Origin: Pseudomonadota bacterium
GTDB lineage: Bacteria > Pseudomonadota > Alphaproteobacteria > Azospirillales > Azospirillaceae
Assembly: GCA_023423695.1 (NCBI GenBank)
Contig: JAFAFA010000051.1
Coordinates: forward strand, 1-64,000
DNA length: 64,000 nucleotides
Direction: 5' to 3'
A program made the translations under genes and the position numbers. Of this stretch, positions 8,204 to 16,228 are shown in pieces (within the stretch, counting starts at the first letter, position 1; each line of letters begins with the position of its first letter). Under the pieces are notes generated by a model. That model saw only the letters and a list, made by a program, of their open reading frames with translations, was not told where the DNA came from and searched no databases.

Positions 8204-8809
8204 ATGACCGACCTGCGCACCGACCTGCCCTTCGCCGATTACCAGTACCCGACCAAGTCTGTGGACGGGCCACGGCTCGCCATCGTCGGCGAGGCGCCGG
8301 GGGCTGAGGAGGCCCGGCAGGGTACGCCCTTCGTCGGTCGCAGCGGCAAGCTGCTGGACGAATCGCTGGCCGCCGTGGGGATCGAGCGGGCGGAGTGCCT
8401 GGTCGCGAACGTCTTCCGCTATCAGCCGCCGGGCAACAAGGTCGGGCATTTCTTCGCCTCCCGGGCCCGTGCCCGCAAAGAGGGGCGGGAGATCGATGAA
8501 AGCTGGGGCGCCTTCGGCACGTCGGACAGGCTGCTTGCCGAGTTCGCCGGCGAGATCGAGCATCTGCGCGCCACGCTGGCCGACTACCGCCCGTCGGTGA
8601 TCGTGGCGCTCGGCCGCACGCCGACCTGGGCGCTGACCGGGGAGAACGGCATCCTGCAGCTGCGCGGTAAGGTTCTGCCCTGCCGGCTGCTGGAGGGGGT
8701 GGAGGTGGTGCCGACCTTCCACCCCAGCTACCTGCTGCGCGGCCAGTTGGTGGAACAGCCGACCTTCCTGGCCGACCTGCGGCTGGCCGTGTCCCGACTC
8801 AGCCGTTAG
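8204..8809 (+). CDS. Uracil-DNA glycosylase superfamily protein, family 4-like
   Basis: A 201-residue UDG-fold protein. Motif 1 is GEAPGAEEARQGTPFVGRSGKLLDE in part, as in family 4 enzymes, and motif 2 is HPSYLLR near the C-terminus. NVFRYQPPGN replaces the NIVKCRPPNN stretch of classical family 4 enzymes, and only two cysteines (AECLV, LPCRLL) are present, so the four-cysteine iron-sulfur site of that family is absent. Substrate activity is therefore uncertain: it may be a family 4 derivative or a relative that no longer excises uracil. The frame is open well upstream but the product N-terminus fits ATG 8204. Its last 11 bases overlap the 3' end of the convergent methyltransferase gene. Confidence 0.85.
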   Translation: MTDLRTDLPFADYQYPTKSVDGPRLAIVGEAPGAEEARQGTPFVGRSGKLLDESLAAVGIERAECLVANVFRYQPPGNKVGHFFASRARARKEGREIDESWGAFGTSDRLLAEFAGEIEHLRATLADYRPSVIVALGRTPTWALTGENGILQLRGKVLPCRLLEGVEVVPTFHPSYLLRGQLVEQPTFLADLRLAVSRLSR

Positions 8810-9458
8810 GCAGCAGGCGCCAGATCGTCGTTTCGCGCGCCTCCCGGTCCTCCAGTTCGAGCGAGGTCGGGACGGTGTAGCTCGCCAGCTTCTCGACACC
8901 GCCGGCGGGGAAGTAAGCGCGGCCGGGATCGCCCAGCAGGACCAGCGTTCCGGTCGCCGCGATCTCGCGCAGCCATGCCGTCACCCGGTCGGCCATCGGC
9001 TTCTCGTAGCAGACGTCGCCGGCCAGCACGACGTCGATGCCCGGCAGCGGACGGTCGACCAGATCGACGCTGACCGCCTTGACCTCCACCCCGTTGGCCT
9101 CGGCATTCAGCGCGATGGCGGCGAGCGAGAAGCGGTCGATGTCGCAGCACTGAACCCGCGCCGCCCCCGCCTTGACCGCGGCGATGCCGACCAGCCCGGT
9201 GCCTGCGGCAAAATCGAGCACCGACCTGCCGGCCACCAGTTCCGGCCGGTCGAGCAGCAGCCGCGCCACAGCTTGCCCACCCGGCCAAGCGAAAGCCCAG
9301 TATGGCGGTGGCAAATTCGTGGCGGCCAAGGTCTCCTCGGTCGCCTGCCAGAGGGGTGTGACCTCAGTGGCAAGATGAAGCTGGATTTCCGGCAACAGCG
9401 GTGTGGTCGTCAGCGTCGTGTTGTCGCGGACGAAATCTTGCGGAGATGCGTTGTTCAT
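8799..9458 (-). CDS. Class I SAM-dependent methyltransferase (ETF-beta lysine / NNMT-like family)
   Basis: A 219-residue methyltransferase. SAM motif I is VLDFAAGTGLVGIAAVKAGA, followed by the acidic end of strand 2 (CCDIDRFSL) and DVVLAGDVCYEKPM, which matches the (N/D)xxY-type signature of the group that includes electron-transfer-flavoprotein beta-subunit lysine methyltransferase. An N-terminal stretch LPPPYWAFAWPGGQA is also typical of that group. ATG 9458 (protein MNNASPQDF) has GGGAAG upstream; an 84-base extension to 9542 is open but lacks family similarity. Whether the substrate is ETF-beta or another protein cannot be told from sequence. Converges with the UDG-like gene, overlapping 11 bases. 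Confidence 0.82.
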   Translation of the reverse strand: MNNASPQDFVRDNTTLTTTPLLPEIQLHLATEVTPLWQATEETLAATNLPPPYWAFAWPGGQAVARLLLDRPELVAGRSVLDFAAGTGLVGIAAVKAGAARVQCCDIDRFSLAAIALNAEANGVEVKAVSVDLVDRPLPGIDVVLAGDVCYEKPMADRVTAWLREIAATGTLVLLGDPGRAYFPAGGVEKLASYTVPTSLELEDREARETTIWRLLPNG

Positions 9459-9600
9459 ACGAGGCTTCCCAAGGGACTCCGCTGTTGGGGGTATGCTGGT
9501 CGATGGCTTTTGATTGTTACACATTTCAAACGGTGTAGACACAGCTGCGAACCCGTGTTACCCGTTCTCGCCAGGGGAAAACAGAGGGATTGGGGGAATC

Positions 9601-10446
9601 ATGCGGCAGAGGGGAACCGCCATCGGCCTTTCGTTTGCGGCTTTGATCGCGCTGAGCCCCCTTACCGTGTCGACGGCTGCCGCACAAGACGGCGATTGCG
9701 TCCGCACCGTCCGCTCCATCTCCGATTTCACGATCCGCGGCGACGCCTGGACCTGGTGGGACCATGCCGCCGGCCAGTATGACCGCGATCAGCGTCCCGC
9801 CGTCGGCTCCGTCCTCGTCTTCAAGCGCACCGGCCATATGCGCCGTGGCCACGTCTCGCTGGTCAGCGCGGTGATCGACCGCCGCACCATCGAGGTCGAC
9901 CACAGCTGGATCGATGGCGACGGGCTGCGCCGCGGCATGCGGGTGGTCGACGTGTCCCGCAACAACGACTGGTCCGCCGTCCGCGTCTGGCACGAGCCCA
10001 CCGACCAGATGGGCCTGCGCGTCTACGCCGCCTATGGCTTCATCATGCCGGAGGGGGAAGAGGCTTCTCCGCGTGGCGGCCGGATGCTGGATGCCGGCGA
10101 CCGCGGCATGGACCAGGGCTTCAGCAGCAGCCCGCGTGGCCGCAACAAGGTCAATGGCCCGCGCATGATGGAAGCGTCGCTGCACCCGCAGAAGGGCGTC
10201 AGCGTCTCGGTGCCCGGCCGCAAGCCGCAGAGCCTGCCGGCCACCGCCGTCGCTTCCCACGCCAAGCCGCAGCGCACCGATGTCGCGGTGCTGCCGGTCC
10301 GCAAGCCCGGTGCCTCGCATGCCGCTCCGGCCCCGGTGACCGTCGCCGAAGCTGGCGCTCCCGGCAGCCGCCGCACCGTTGCCCCCGGCCGCAAGCCCGG
10401 CCCCGGAAACGCCGTCGCCCAGCTGGCCGATACCAGCGAGCGCTGA
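9601..10446 (+). CDS. Secreted CHAP-domain cell-wall hydrolase-like protein
   Basis: A 281-residue exported protein. Residues 1-28 form a signal peptide (RQRGTAIGLSFAALIALS, then STAAAQ/DGD). The CHAP domain occupies about 30-150: the putative catalytic Cys is in GDCVRTVRSISDFTIRGDAW, followed by the AGQYDRDQRPAVGSVLVF signature and the His in GHVSLV; DHSWIDGDG continues the fold. CHAP domains are Cys/His amidases or endopeptidases of murein peptides. The C-terminal half is low-complexity and rich in Pro/Arg/Lys, with a repeated PGRKPGP/PGRKPQS/PVRKPGA motif that may bind the cell wall. The ATG at 9601 is preceded by GGGGGAA. A terminator follows at 10474. Confidence 0.85.
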   Translation: MRQRGTAIGLSFAALIALSPLTVSTAAAQDGDCVRTVRSISDFTIRGDAWTWWDHAAGQYDRDQRPAVGSVLVFKRTGHMRRGHVSLVSAVIDRRTIEVDHSWIDGDGLRRGMRVVDVSRNNDWSAVRVWHEPTDQMGLRVYAAYGFIMPEGEEASPRGGRMLDAGDRGMDQGFSSSPRGRNKVNGPRMMEASLHPQKGVSVSVPGRKPQSLPATAVASHAKPQRTDVAVLPVRKPGASHAAPAPVTVAEAGAPGSRRTVAPGRKPGPGNAVAQLADTSER

Positions 10447-10473
10447 GCGGGGCAGGTTTCAGGATTTCAGGAA

Positions 10474-10499
10474 GGGCGGGGCTTTGCTCCGCTCTTTTT
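10474..10499 (+). terminator. Rho-independent terminator after the CHAP gene
   Basis: GGGCGGGGC (10474-10482) pairs with GCTCCGCTC (10486-10494) through seven Watson-Crick and two G-U pairs, with a TTT loop and a TTTTT tail. It lies 27 bases past the CHAP gene stop. Confidence 0.7.
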
Positions 10500-10527
10500 G
10501 TTTGTGCGGGTGTGGGAGCATCGGTAG

Positions 10528-10702
10528 ACGATGCCCCCACCCCAACCCTCCCCCGCTCTCAGCGGACCTACGGTCCGCCTGCCGCGTCAGCACAAAGCGA
10601 AGCTTTGTGCGAGAGCTGGGCGGGGGAGGGGTAAGTGCTTAGGCGGAAGAGTGGCGGCAGTTCCTCCCCCGCCCAGCGGGGAAGGTTAGGTGGGGGCATC
10701 GT
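10528..10702. repeat. Intergenic palindromic repeat element, copy 2
   Basis: Longest copy, about 175 bases, bounded by GACGATGCCCCCACC and its exact inverse GGTGGGGGCATCGTC. Besides the C-rich and G-rich arms it holds extra palindromes (GCGGACCTACGGTCCGC; GCACAAAGCGAAGCTTTGTGC in part) not found in copies 1 and 3. It lies between the convergent CHAP and ubiA genes. Confidence 0.82.
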
Positions 10703-10730
10703 CAGCCGACACCTCCCCACCATCGCGCCC

Positions 10731-11678
10731 CTAAATCTTTCCCGCCAAAATCGCTGCCAGAACCAGCCAGCCGAACCAGCGGTTGGACTTGAACTTGTCC
10801 AGGCAGTCGCCCTGATCGTCCGGCCGCCATGTCGCCACCTGCCAAGCCAGCTGCAGCGCCGCCAGCGACAGCACCGGCAGGAACAGGCCGCCCAGGCCGG
10901 CCAGACGGCCGGCGATGCCGATGCCGACAAAGGTCAGCGTGTAGAAGCCGTAGATCCAGATCTTGCTCTGGTCGCCCAGACGCAGCGCGGTGGACTTCAC
11001 GCCGATCCGGGCGTCGTCCTCCTTGTCCTGGTGGGCGTAAATGGTGTCGTACCCCAGCGTCCAGGCAATGCCGGTCACGTAGAGCGCCAGCGCCGGCCAG
11101 CCGACGTCGTTCTGCACCGCGGCCCAGCCCATCAGGGCGCCCCAGTTGAAGGTCAGCCCCAGGAAGGCCTGCGGCCACCAGGTGATGCGCTTCATCAGCG
11201 GATAGGTGAAGACCAGCGCCAGCGACAGCACGCCCAGCCCGATGGCCGTCATCCCCAGTTGCAGCAGGACCAGCAGCGAGACCAACAACTGCAGCACCAG
11301 GAACGCCAGCGCCTGACGCACCGACACCTGACCCGACGGAATCGGGCGGGAGCGGGTGCGCTCCACCATCGCATCGAACTTGCGGTCCAGGATGTCGTTG
11401 ACGGTGCAGCCGGCACCCCGCATCAGGACCGCGCCGACTCCGAACAGCGCCATCAGCCAAAGCAGCGACGGCCAGTCGCGGAAGGGCTGCGGCATTGCCA
11501 GCGCCACGCTCCACCAGCAGGGGAACAGCAGCAGCCATGTGCCGATCGGGCGGTCCAGCCGCGCCAGCGTGACATAGGGGCGCAGGCGGGCTGGCACACG
11601 CCGGGCGAGCCATCCGTCCTGGCGGATGTCGGTGAAGCCGGAGTCCGGAAGAGTGGGGCCGGTGGAGGCGGTGGGCAT
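10731..11678 (-). CDS. ubiA: 4-hydroxybenzoate polyprenyltransferase
   Basis: Integral membrane prenyltransferase (315 residues) that attaches the polyprenyl tail to 4-hydroxybenzoate in ubiquinone synthesis. Both Asp-rich, Mg-diphosphate-binding motifs are present: NDILDRKFD (about residue 94) and DTIYAHQDKEDD (about 215). About eight or nine hydrophobic segments can be counted between residues 45 and 312. The charged N-terminal 35 residues precede the first membrane segment. Divergent from a response-regulator gene and, beyond it, rsmE and gshA, a gene neighbourhood common in alphaproteobacteria. Confidence 0.96.
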   Translation of the reverse strand: MPTASTGPTLPDSGFTDIRQDGWLARRVPARLRPYVTLARLDRPIGTWLLLFPCWWSVALAMPQPFRDWPSLLWLMALFGVGAVLMRGAGCTVNDILDRKFDAMVERTRSRPIPSGQVSVRQALAFLVLQLLVSLLVLLQLGMTAIGLGVLSLALVFTYPLMKRITWWPQAFLGLTFNWGALMGWAAVQNDVGWPALALYVTGIAWTLGYDTIYAHQDKEDDARIGVKSTALRLGDQSKIWIYGFYTLTFVGIGIAGRLAGLGGLFLPVLSLAALQLAWQVATWRPDDQGDCLDKFKSNRWFGWLVLAAILAGKI

Positions 11679-11904
11679 GACGGCGGCGTTCCCGCTGTGC
11701 TATGGAGATGTCTGAACAGGCAATCAGCGCGAAGGTATCGGGCTGCCGTCCAGGCGGCAAGCACGCTGCCTCGGCCGGGTGCGGGTTGGGTGCGGCGAAA
11801 GGCCCGGGCCGGCGCTATGGAAAATAGCAGGCCGGGGTCTTGCGCGCGCCAAAATCGTACCAATACTGTTTCTTCGTTGTAACCTCAGCGGCCCGCAATC
11901 TTAA

Positions 11905-12294
11905 ATGGACATGAACGCAACACCGGATCGTTTCGCCGTCGTCATCGACGACGAGTCGATCATATTGGCCGGCATGGAGATCATGCTGGACACCTGGGGC
12001 TACGGGGTGCTGGCCGCCGAGGATGTGGAAACCGTCCTGGCGAAGCTGCCGGGCCATCCGGTTCCGGACGTGATCCTGTCCGACTACCGGCTGCGCGACG
12101 GCTGGTCCGGCATCACCGCCGTGCGTGCTGTGCGTGAGGCCTGCGGTGCTGCCGTTCCCGCCATCATCCTGACCGGCGACACCGGCGCCGAGCTGATGGC
12201 CGCCGCCAAGGCCGAACAGGTGCGCATCCTGCACAAGCCCGTCCAACCCAACGACCTGCGCCGTCAGATCGAGGCACTGATCGCCCCGGCCTGA
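11905..12294 (+). CDS. Stand-alone response regulator receiver domain
   Basis: A 129-residue protein made of one REC domain and no output domain. The acidic pair is VVIDDES, the phospho-acceptor Asp is in ILSDYRLRDG, the conserved Thr is ILTGD, and the Lys is in ILHKPVQP, so all active residues are there. Receivers ending LHKPVQPNDLRR are often found fused to or beside hybrid histidine kinases, and this one may act as a phosphate shuttle or sink. No kinase gene is adjacent; the nearest in this window is at 44480. Start is ATG 11905 or ATG 11911. Confidence 0.9.
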   Translation: MDMNATPDRFAVVIDDESIILAGMEIMLDTWGYGVLAAEDVETVLAKLPGHPVPDVILSDYRLRDGWSGITAVRAVREACGAAVPAIILTGDTGAELMAAAKAEQVRILHKPVQPNDLRRQIEALIAPA

Positions 12295-12422
12295 CGCCAC
12301 GCTCCATTCCCGCCATCCGTTTTCTGCGCACCGCTCCTGCGCGTCTCCGTCGTCTCTGATGTGCTGACTTGCGCGCCCGCAGCCGGTTATAGTCGGCGCC
12401 GCGCCCCGCGGAGACGACAGCC

Positions 12423-13202
12423 ATGGCCGACCCGATCAAGACACGCCTGTATGTGGACAGCCCGCTGGCCGAAGGTCAGTCGGTCGGGCTGGACCATGAG
12501 CGCGCCCATTTCCTGCGCCATGTCCTGCGGCTCGACCGCGGCGATCCGGTCGCGGTGTTCAACGGCCGCGACGGCGAATGGCGGGCGACCATCGACGGCT
12601 TCGGCAAGGGCTGGTGCTCGCTGACCGTGGCGACCCGGCGGCGGGAGCAGGACACGACACCGGACCTGTGGTTGCTGTTCGCCCCGCTGAAGAAGGGCCG
12701 CATCGACTTCGTCGCCGAGAAGGCGACGGAGATGGGCGTTTCCCGCCTGTGGCCGGTTTTCACCCGCCGCACCGATCCCAACCGCGTCAACATCGACCGC
12801 CTGCGCGCCAACGCGGTGGAGGCGGCCGAGCAGTGCGAGCGCCTGAGCGTGCCGGAGATGGGCGAGGCTCTGCCGCTGGACCGCGCGCTGGCCGGCTGGC
12901 CGGCCGACCGCCTGCTCTATCTCTGCGCGGAGGCCGGCTCCGCCCGTCCAATCGCCGATGTGCTGCGCGACGCACCCGCCGGTCCCGCGGCCCTGCTGGT
13001 CGGGCCGGAGGGCGGCTTCGACCAGTCGGAACTTGACGAACTCGTCAAACTCCCTTTTGTTGTTCCGGTGGGATTGGGTCCGCGCATCCTGCGGGCCGAT
13101 ACGGCGGTGGTGGCGGCGCTGGCTTGCTGGCAGTCCTTGGCCGGGGATTGGACTGCCGGGGGAAGCGACCGACGTCCGCCTTTCCGCGCGCCGACCCCTT
13201 AA
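12423..13202 (+). CDS. rsmE: 16S rRNA m3U1498 methyltransferase
   Basis: SPOUT-class methyltransferase (259 residues) that methylates N3 of U1498 in 16S rRNA. The N-terminal PUA-like part contains AHFLRHVLRLDRGD; the SPOUT knot contains LLVGPEGGFDQSELDEL and VGLGPRILRADTAVVAAL, both highly diagnostic. KKGRIDFVAEKATEMGV is the conserved central motif. ATG at 12423. The gene runs in the same direction as gshA, 48 bases downstream. Confidence 0.96.
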   Translation: MADPIKTRLYVDSPLAEGQSVGLDHERAHFLRHVLRLDRGDPVAVFNGRDGEWRATIDGFGKGWCSLTVATRRREQDTTPDLWLLFAPLKKGRIDFVAEKATEMGVSRLWPVFTRRTDPNRVNIDRLRANAVEAAEQCERLSVPEMGEALPLDRALAGWPADRLLYLCAEAGSARPIADVLRDAPAGPAALLVGPEGGFDQSELDELVKLPFVVPVGLGPRILRADTAVVAALACWQSLAGDWTAGGSDRRPPFRAPTP

Positions 13203-13250
13203 CCGGCCGCCATCCGGCCGTTCCTCCGTCCACTTCCCGCGAGAGACTTC

Positions 13251-14615
13251 ATGTCCGCACCCCCGACCACGCGCGGCGAACCCATCACCGACCGCCGCCA
13301 ACTGGTGGCCTATCTCGAATCCGGCAGCAAGCCGGCGCCGGACTGGCGCATCGGGACCGAGCACGAAAAATTCGCCTTCCGCACCTCCGACCTGCGGCCG
13401 CTGACCTATGACGGGCCGGACGGCATCCGCGAACTGCTGACCCGGATGACGCGCTTCGGCTGGCAGCCGGTGGAGGAGAAGGGCAACATCATCGCCCTGG
13501 TCCAGGACATGGCCAACATCACGTTGGAGCCGGGCGGACAGGTCGAACTGTCGGGCGCACCGCTGGAAACCCTGCACCAGACCTGCGCCGAGGTGCACCG
13601 CCACCTGCGCCAGGTGAAGGAGGTCGGGGCCGAGTTGGGCATCGCCATGATGGGGCTGGGATTCCAGCCGAAATGGACGCGCGACGACATTCCGTGGATG
13701 CCCAAGGGCCGCTACAAAATCATGCGCGACTACATGCCGAAGGTCGGCTCGCTCGGCCTCGACATGATGACGCGGACCTGCACGGTGCAGGTGAACCTGG
13801 ACTTCGCATCCGAAGCGGACATGGTGAAGAAGTTCCGCGTGTCGCTGGCCCTGCAGCCGATCGCGACCGCGCTGTTCGCCATGTCGCCCTTCACGGAAGG
13901 CAAGCCGAACGGCTTCCAGAGCTTCCGCAGCCACATCTGGACCGACACCGACCCGGACCGCACCGGCGACATTCCCTTCGTGTTCGAGGACGGCTTCGGT
14001 TTCGAGCGCTACACTGACTATCTGCTCGACACGCCGATGTACTTTGTCTACCGCGACGGCGTTTACAACGACGCGGCCGGCCAGTCCTTCCGCGATTTCA
14101 TGGAGGGCAAGCTGCCGGCCCTGCCGGGCGAGGTGCCGCTGATCACCGACTGGGCCGACCACACCACCACCGCCTTTCCGGAAGTGCGGCTGAAGAAGTA
14201 TCTGGAGATGCGCGGCGCCGACGGCGGCCCGTGGCGCAGCCTGTGCGCCCTGCCGGCCCTGTGGGTCGGGCTGCTCTACGATCAGGTGGCGCTGGATGCG
14301 GCCTGGGACTTGGTGAAGGACTGGACGGCGGAGGAGCGCGCGCATCTGCGCGCCGAGGTGCCGCGGTCCGGCCTGCGCACGACGTTCCGTAATGGGACGG
14401 TGCGCGACGTGGCGTTGGAGGTTGTGGCGATCGCCCGCGACGGTCTGGCGCGGCGTGCCCGCAACGACAATTGGGGCGACGACGAGACCCACTTCCTCGA
14501 CACGCTGCAGGTCATCGCCGAGACCGGCCGCAGCCCCGCCGACGAGCTTCTGGAGAAGTTCAACGGCCCCTGGGGCGGCAGCGTCGATCCGGTGTTCAAG
14601 GAGTATGCGTACTGA
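13251..14615 (+). CDS. gshA: Glutamate-cysteine ligase (plant/alphaproteobacterial type)
   Basis: First enzyme of glutathione synthesis, joining glutamate and cysteine with ATP. The 454-residue protein has the GCS2-type signature: IGTEHEKFAF at about residue 36, ANITLEPGGQVELSGAPLETLHQT at about 88-111 (in part), and MMTRTCTVQVNLDF in the middle, characteristic of the plant-like class found in Rhizobiales and Rhodospirillales. The length agrees with the family. ATG 13251 has GCGAGAGA upstream. It follows rsmE closely and may share its transcript. A repeat element lies just after the stop. Confidence 0.95.
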   Translation: MSAPPTTRGEPITDRRQLVAYLESGSKPAPDWRIGTEHEKFAFRTSDLRPLTYDGPDGIRELLTRMTRFGWQPVEEKGNIIALVQDMANITLEPGGQVELSGAPLETLHQTCAEVHRHLRQVKEVGAELGIAMMGLGFQPKWTRDDIPWMPKGRYKIMRDYMPKVGSLGLDMMTRTCTVQVNLDFASEADMVKKFRVSLALQPIATALFAMSPFTEGKPNGFQSFRSHIWTDTDPDRTGDIPFVFEDGFGFERYTDYLLDTPMYFVYRDGVYNDAAGQSFRDFMEGKLPALPGEVPLITDWADHTTTAFPEVRLKKYLEMRGADGGPWRSLCALPALWVGLLYDQVALDAAWDLVKDWTAEERAHLRAEVPRSGLRTTFRNGTVRDVALEVVAIARDGLARRARNDNWGDDETHFLDTLQVIAETGRSPADELLEKFNGPWGGSVDPVFKEYAY

Positions 14616-14637
14616 GGGGGGGCTCTCGTAGGTCGGC

Positions 14638-14755
14638 GTTAAACCCCCACCTTAATCCTCCCCCGCTGGGCGGGGGAGGAAACTGCCGCTGAACGCCGAC
14701 AAAGGTCCAATTCCCTCCCCCGCCCAGCGGGGGAGGGTCAGGGTGGGGGTCTAAC
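14638..14755. repeat. Intergenic palindromic repeat element, copy 3
   Basis: About 118 bases bounded by GTTAAACCCCCACC and GGTGGGGGTCTAAC. The core (AACTGCCGCTGAACGCCGAC) is nearly identical to copy 1 at 7505. It separates convergent gshA and fdxB, covering almost the whole gap. Confidence 0.85.
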
Positions 14756-14764
14756 CCCTACAGC

Positions 14765-15058
14765 TCACGCCGCCACCGGCGCATGGGTGATGCAGCTCTT
14801 CGAGCACACCTTGGAGCAGCTTTCGCAGCCGATGCAGTTGGCTGCTTCCTTGACCGTCATGATCTTCTTCTCTGCCTCGTCGTCGAAGACGTCGACGATG
14901 TCGCCGTCCTCGGTCAGGCCGATCATGTCGAGCACGCCGCGCCCGCACACCTTGAAGCAGCGGCCACAGCCGATGCACTGCTTCTGGTCGATGGATTGGA
15001 CGAATTTCGGGGTCCAGCTCTGACCACCGCGGGTGGTGCCGGTCAGGAACTCAGCCAT
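14765..15058 (-). CDS. fdxB: Nif-specific ferredoxin III (2[4Fe-4S])
   Basis: A 97-residue ferredoxin with two cluster motifs: CIGCGRCFKVC (about residues 28-38) and CIGCESCSKVC (about 75-85), each with additional cysteines nearby (CSKSC). The opening AEFLTGTTRGGQSWTPKFV is typical of FdxB proteins encoded in nif clusters, which are thought to deliver electrons to nitrogenase cofactor assembly or to nitrogenase itself. It is the last gene of the nifE-N-X unit, 57 bases after the DUF683 gene. The N-terminal methionine is ATG 15058 with GGAGCATTCC immediately upstream. Confidence 0.95.
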   Translation of the reverse strand: MAEFLTGTTRGGQSWTPKFVQSIDQKQCIGCGRCFKVCGRGVLDMIGLTEDGDIVDVFDDEAEKKIMTVKEAANCIGCESCSKVCSKSCITHAPVAA

Positions 15059-15115
15059 GGGAATGCTCCTCTCGGAAAAGGCCGCGCCTAAGCTGTTCTA
15101 GGGAAATGGTGGAGG

Positions 15116-15316
15116 TCATGCCTTCTCCAGCGCCTTCAGCGCCGCCCGTTTCTCGGTCAGGGTCTTGAAAGCGTCATAGGTTTCCTGCGCCACCGTCAGG
15201 ATGCTCTGCCAGTTCTGCGGAAGCTCTTCCGACAGGTCGTGCAAATCCATCTTCTTCTGGGTGGCGCGGGCGTTCAGCTTCCTGATCTCGTCCTTCAGGG
15301 TGTCGATGTCGCTCAT
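15116..15316 (-). CDS. Nif-associated DUF683 (CCE_0567-type) helical protein
   Basis: Small 66-residue protein predicted to be two helices (LKDEIRKLNARATQKKMDLHD, then LPQNWQSILTVAQETYDAF). It matches the DUF683/CCE_0567 family, found almost only in nif clusters directly after the NifX-associated DUF269 gene, as here. The His/Asp pair in DLHDLSEE may bind metal as described for the family; the function in nitrogenase assembly is not established. ATG 15316 lies 17 bases after the DUF269 stop. Confidence 0.88.
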   Translation of the reverse strand: MSDIDTLKDEIRKLNARATQKKMDLHDLSEELPQNWQSILTVAQETYDAFKTLTEKRAALKALEKA

Positions 15317-15333
15317 CGCCGCAATTCCGTTTC

Positions 15334-15789
15334 TCAGAGGTTCGCGACCTCGGGGTATTCCCGGATCAGCGCGACGGCATCCTCGACCAGCTTGGCGCCG
15401 TCGGCGGCCATCTTTTCGATGCTGGGGAAGCCGAAGCGGTGGGCGTCGCGCAGGGTCTTCGACACCACCACCAGTCGGCCGGTGGTGAGGATCATGCGGC
15501 CGAAGCCCTCGTGGCTCATCTTCATCATCGGCGAGGCCATCATGCCGGTCTGCTTCTCGACCGTGACGCCGACCGCCTTGTAGAACAGCTCCAGCCGCCA
15601 CAGCGTGTCCGGATCGGGGTCGCCGATGATCGGGATGGCGGCGCGCGCTTCCTTGTCCAGGATGAAGGGGGCGAGCAGGGCCTCGTCCGGCTTGCCTTCC
15701 CAGGCGCCATAGCTGTCCTCGGCACGGAACAGCAGGACCAGTGTCTTCACGAACTGGTCGGCGACCGACAGTTCAGCCACATCAGCCAT
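15334..15789 (-). CDS. NifX-associated nitrogen fixation protein (DUF269)
   Basis: A 151-residue protein of the DUF269 family, restricted to diazotrophs and usually next to nifX. Recognisable stretches are FVKTLVLLFRAEDSYGAWEG near the start and GRLVVVSKTLRDAHRFGFPS near residue 110. Role unknown; assumed accessory to FeMo-cofactor synthesis or maturation. Start chosen at ATG 15789 because AGGAGG lies seven bases upstream; a TTG two codons earlier is too close to that site. The nifX stop falls between this site and the ATG, so translation is coupled. Confidence 0.9.
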   Translation of the reverse strand: MADVAELSVADQFVKTLVLLFRAEDSYGAWEGKPDEALLAPFILDKEARAAIPIIGDPDPDTLWRLELFYKAVGVTVEKQTGMMASPMMKMSHEGFGRMILTTGRLVVVSKTLRDAHRFGFPSIEKMAADGAKLVEDAVALIREYPEVANL

Positions 15790-15791
15790 GC

Positions 15792-16190
15792 TCAAGCCTC
15801 CTCCTCGTCGAAATTGAATTGCGGCGTCTCGCCCATCGCCTTGCGCAGCCAGGGCGGCGGGTTGCCGTTCAGCGTCTGGACCAGCTTGTCGAGCAGGGCC
15901 GGGATGGCCTCACTGGCCTCGACCTTCACGGGATGGATCTTCTTCGCCACCACGCGGGCAGCGGCCGAGGCGCCGATGGCCGACAGATAGAGGATGGCGA
16001 CGTCGGCCAGCGCCTCCAGCTTGGGCACCAGCTTGTCCTCGTTGCCGTCCTCGAACATCGAGCCGCCGAACTGGAAGGTTTCCAGAAAGGAATGGCCCTG
16101 GCGGTCGACCCGATAGACGGCGATGTTCTTGGCCCAGCCGAAATGCGCATCGACGTGCTGCATGTCCTGGGTGCAGAAAGCGACCTTCAT
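15792..16190 (-). CDS. nifX: NifX FeMo-cofactor carrier protein
   Basis: A 132-residue NifX protein that binds and passes NifB-co or the VK-cluster precursor to NifEN. The family fold is seen in KVAFCTQDMQHVDAHFGWAK (first strand and the conserved HFG), FLETFQFGG and ADVAILYLSAIGASAAARVV. The tail (GNPPPWLRKAM) is conserved in NifX and absent from NafY-type relatives. ATG 16190 has a strong AAGGAGG seven bases upstream. It follows nifN after 38 bases. Confidence 0.94.
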   Translation of the reverse strand: MKVAFCTQDMQHVDAHFGWAKNIAVYRVDRQGHSFLETFQFGGSMFEDGNEDKLVPKLEALADVAILYLSAIGASAAARVVAKKIHPVKVEASEAIPALLDKLVQTLNGNPPPWLRKAMGETPQFNFDEEEA

Positions 16191-16228
16191 CGATCCTCCT
16201 TGTGTCGGGCGTGGGTCCTGCACCACGC

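Noticed and set aside
8799..9542. Longer N-terminus for the methyltransferase (start at 9542)
   Set aside because: The extra 28 residues have no family similarity and no ribosome site; ATG 9458 has GGGAAG at the right distance.
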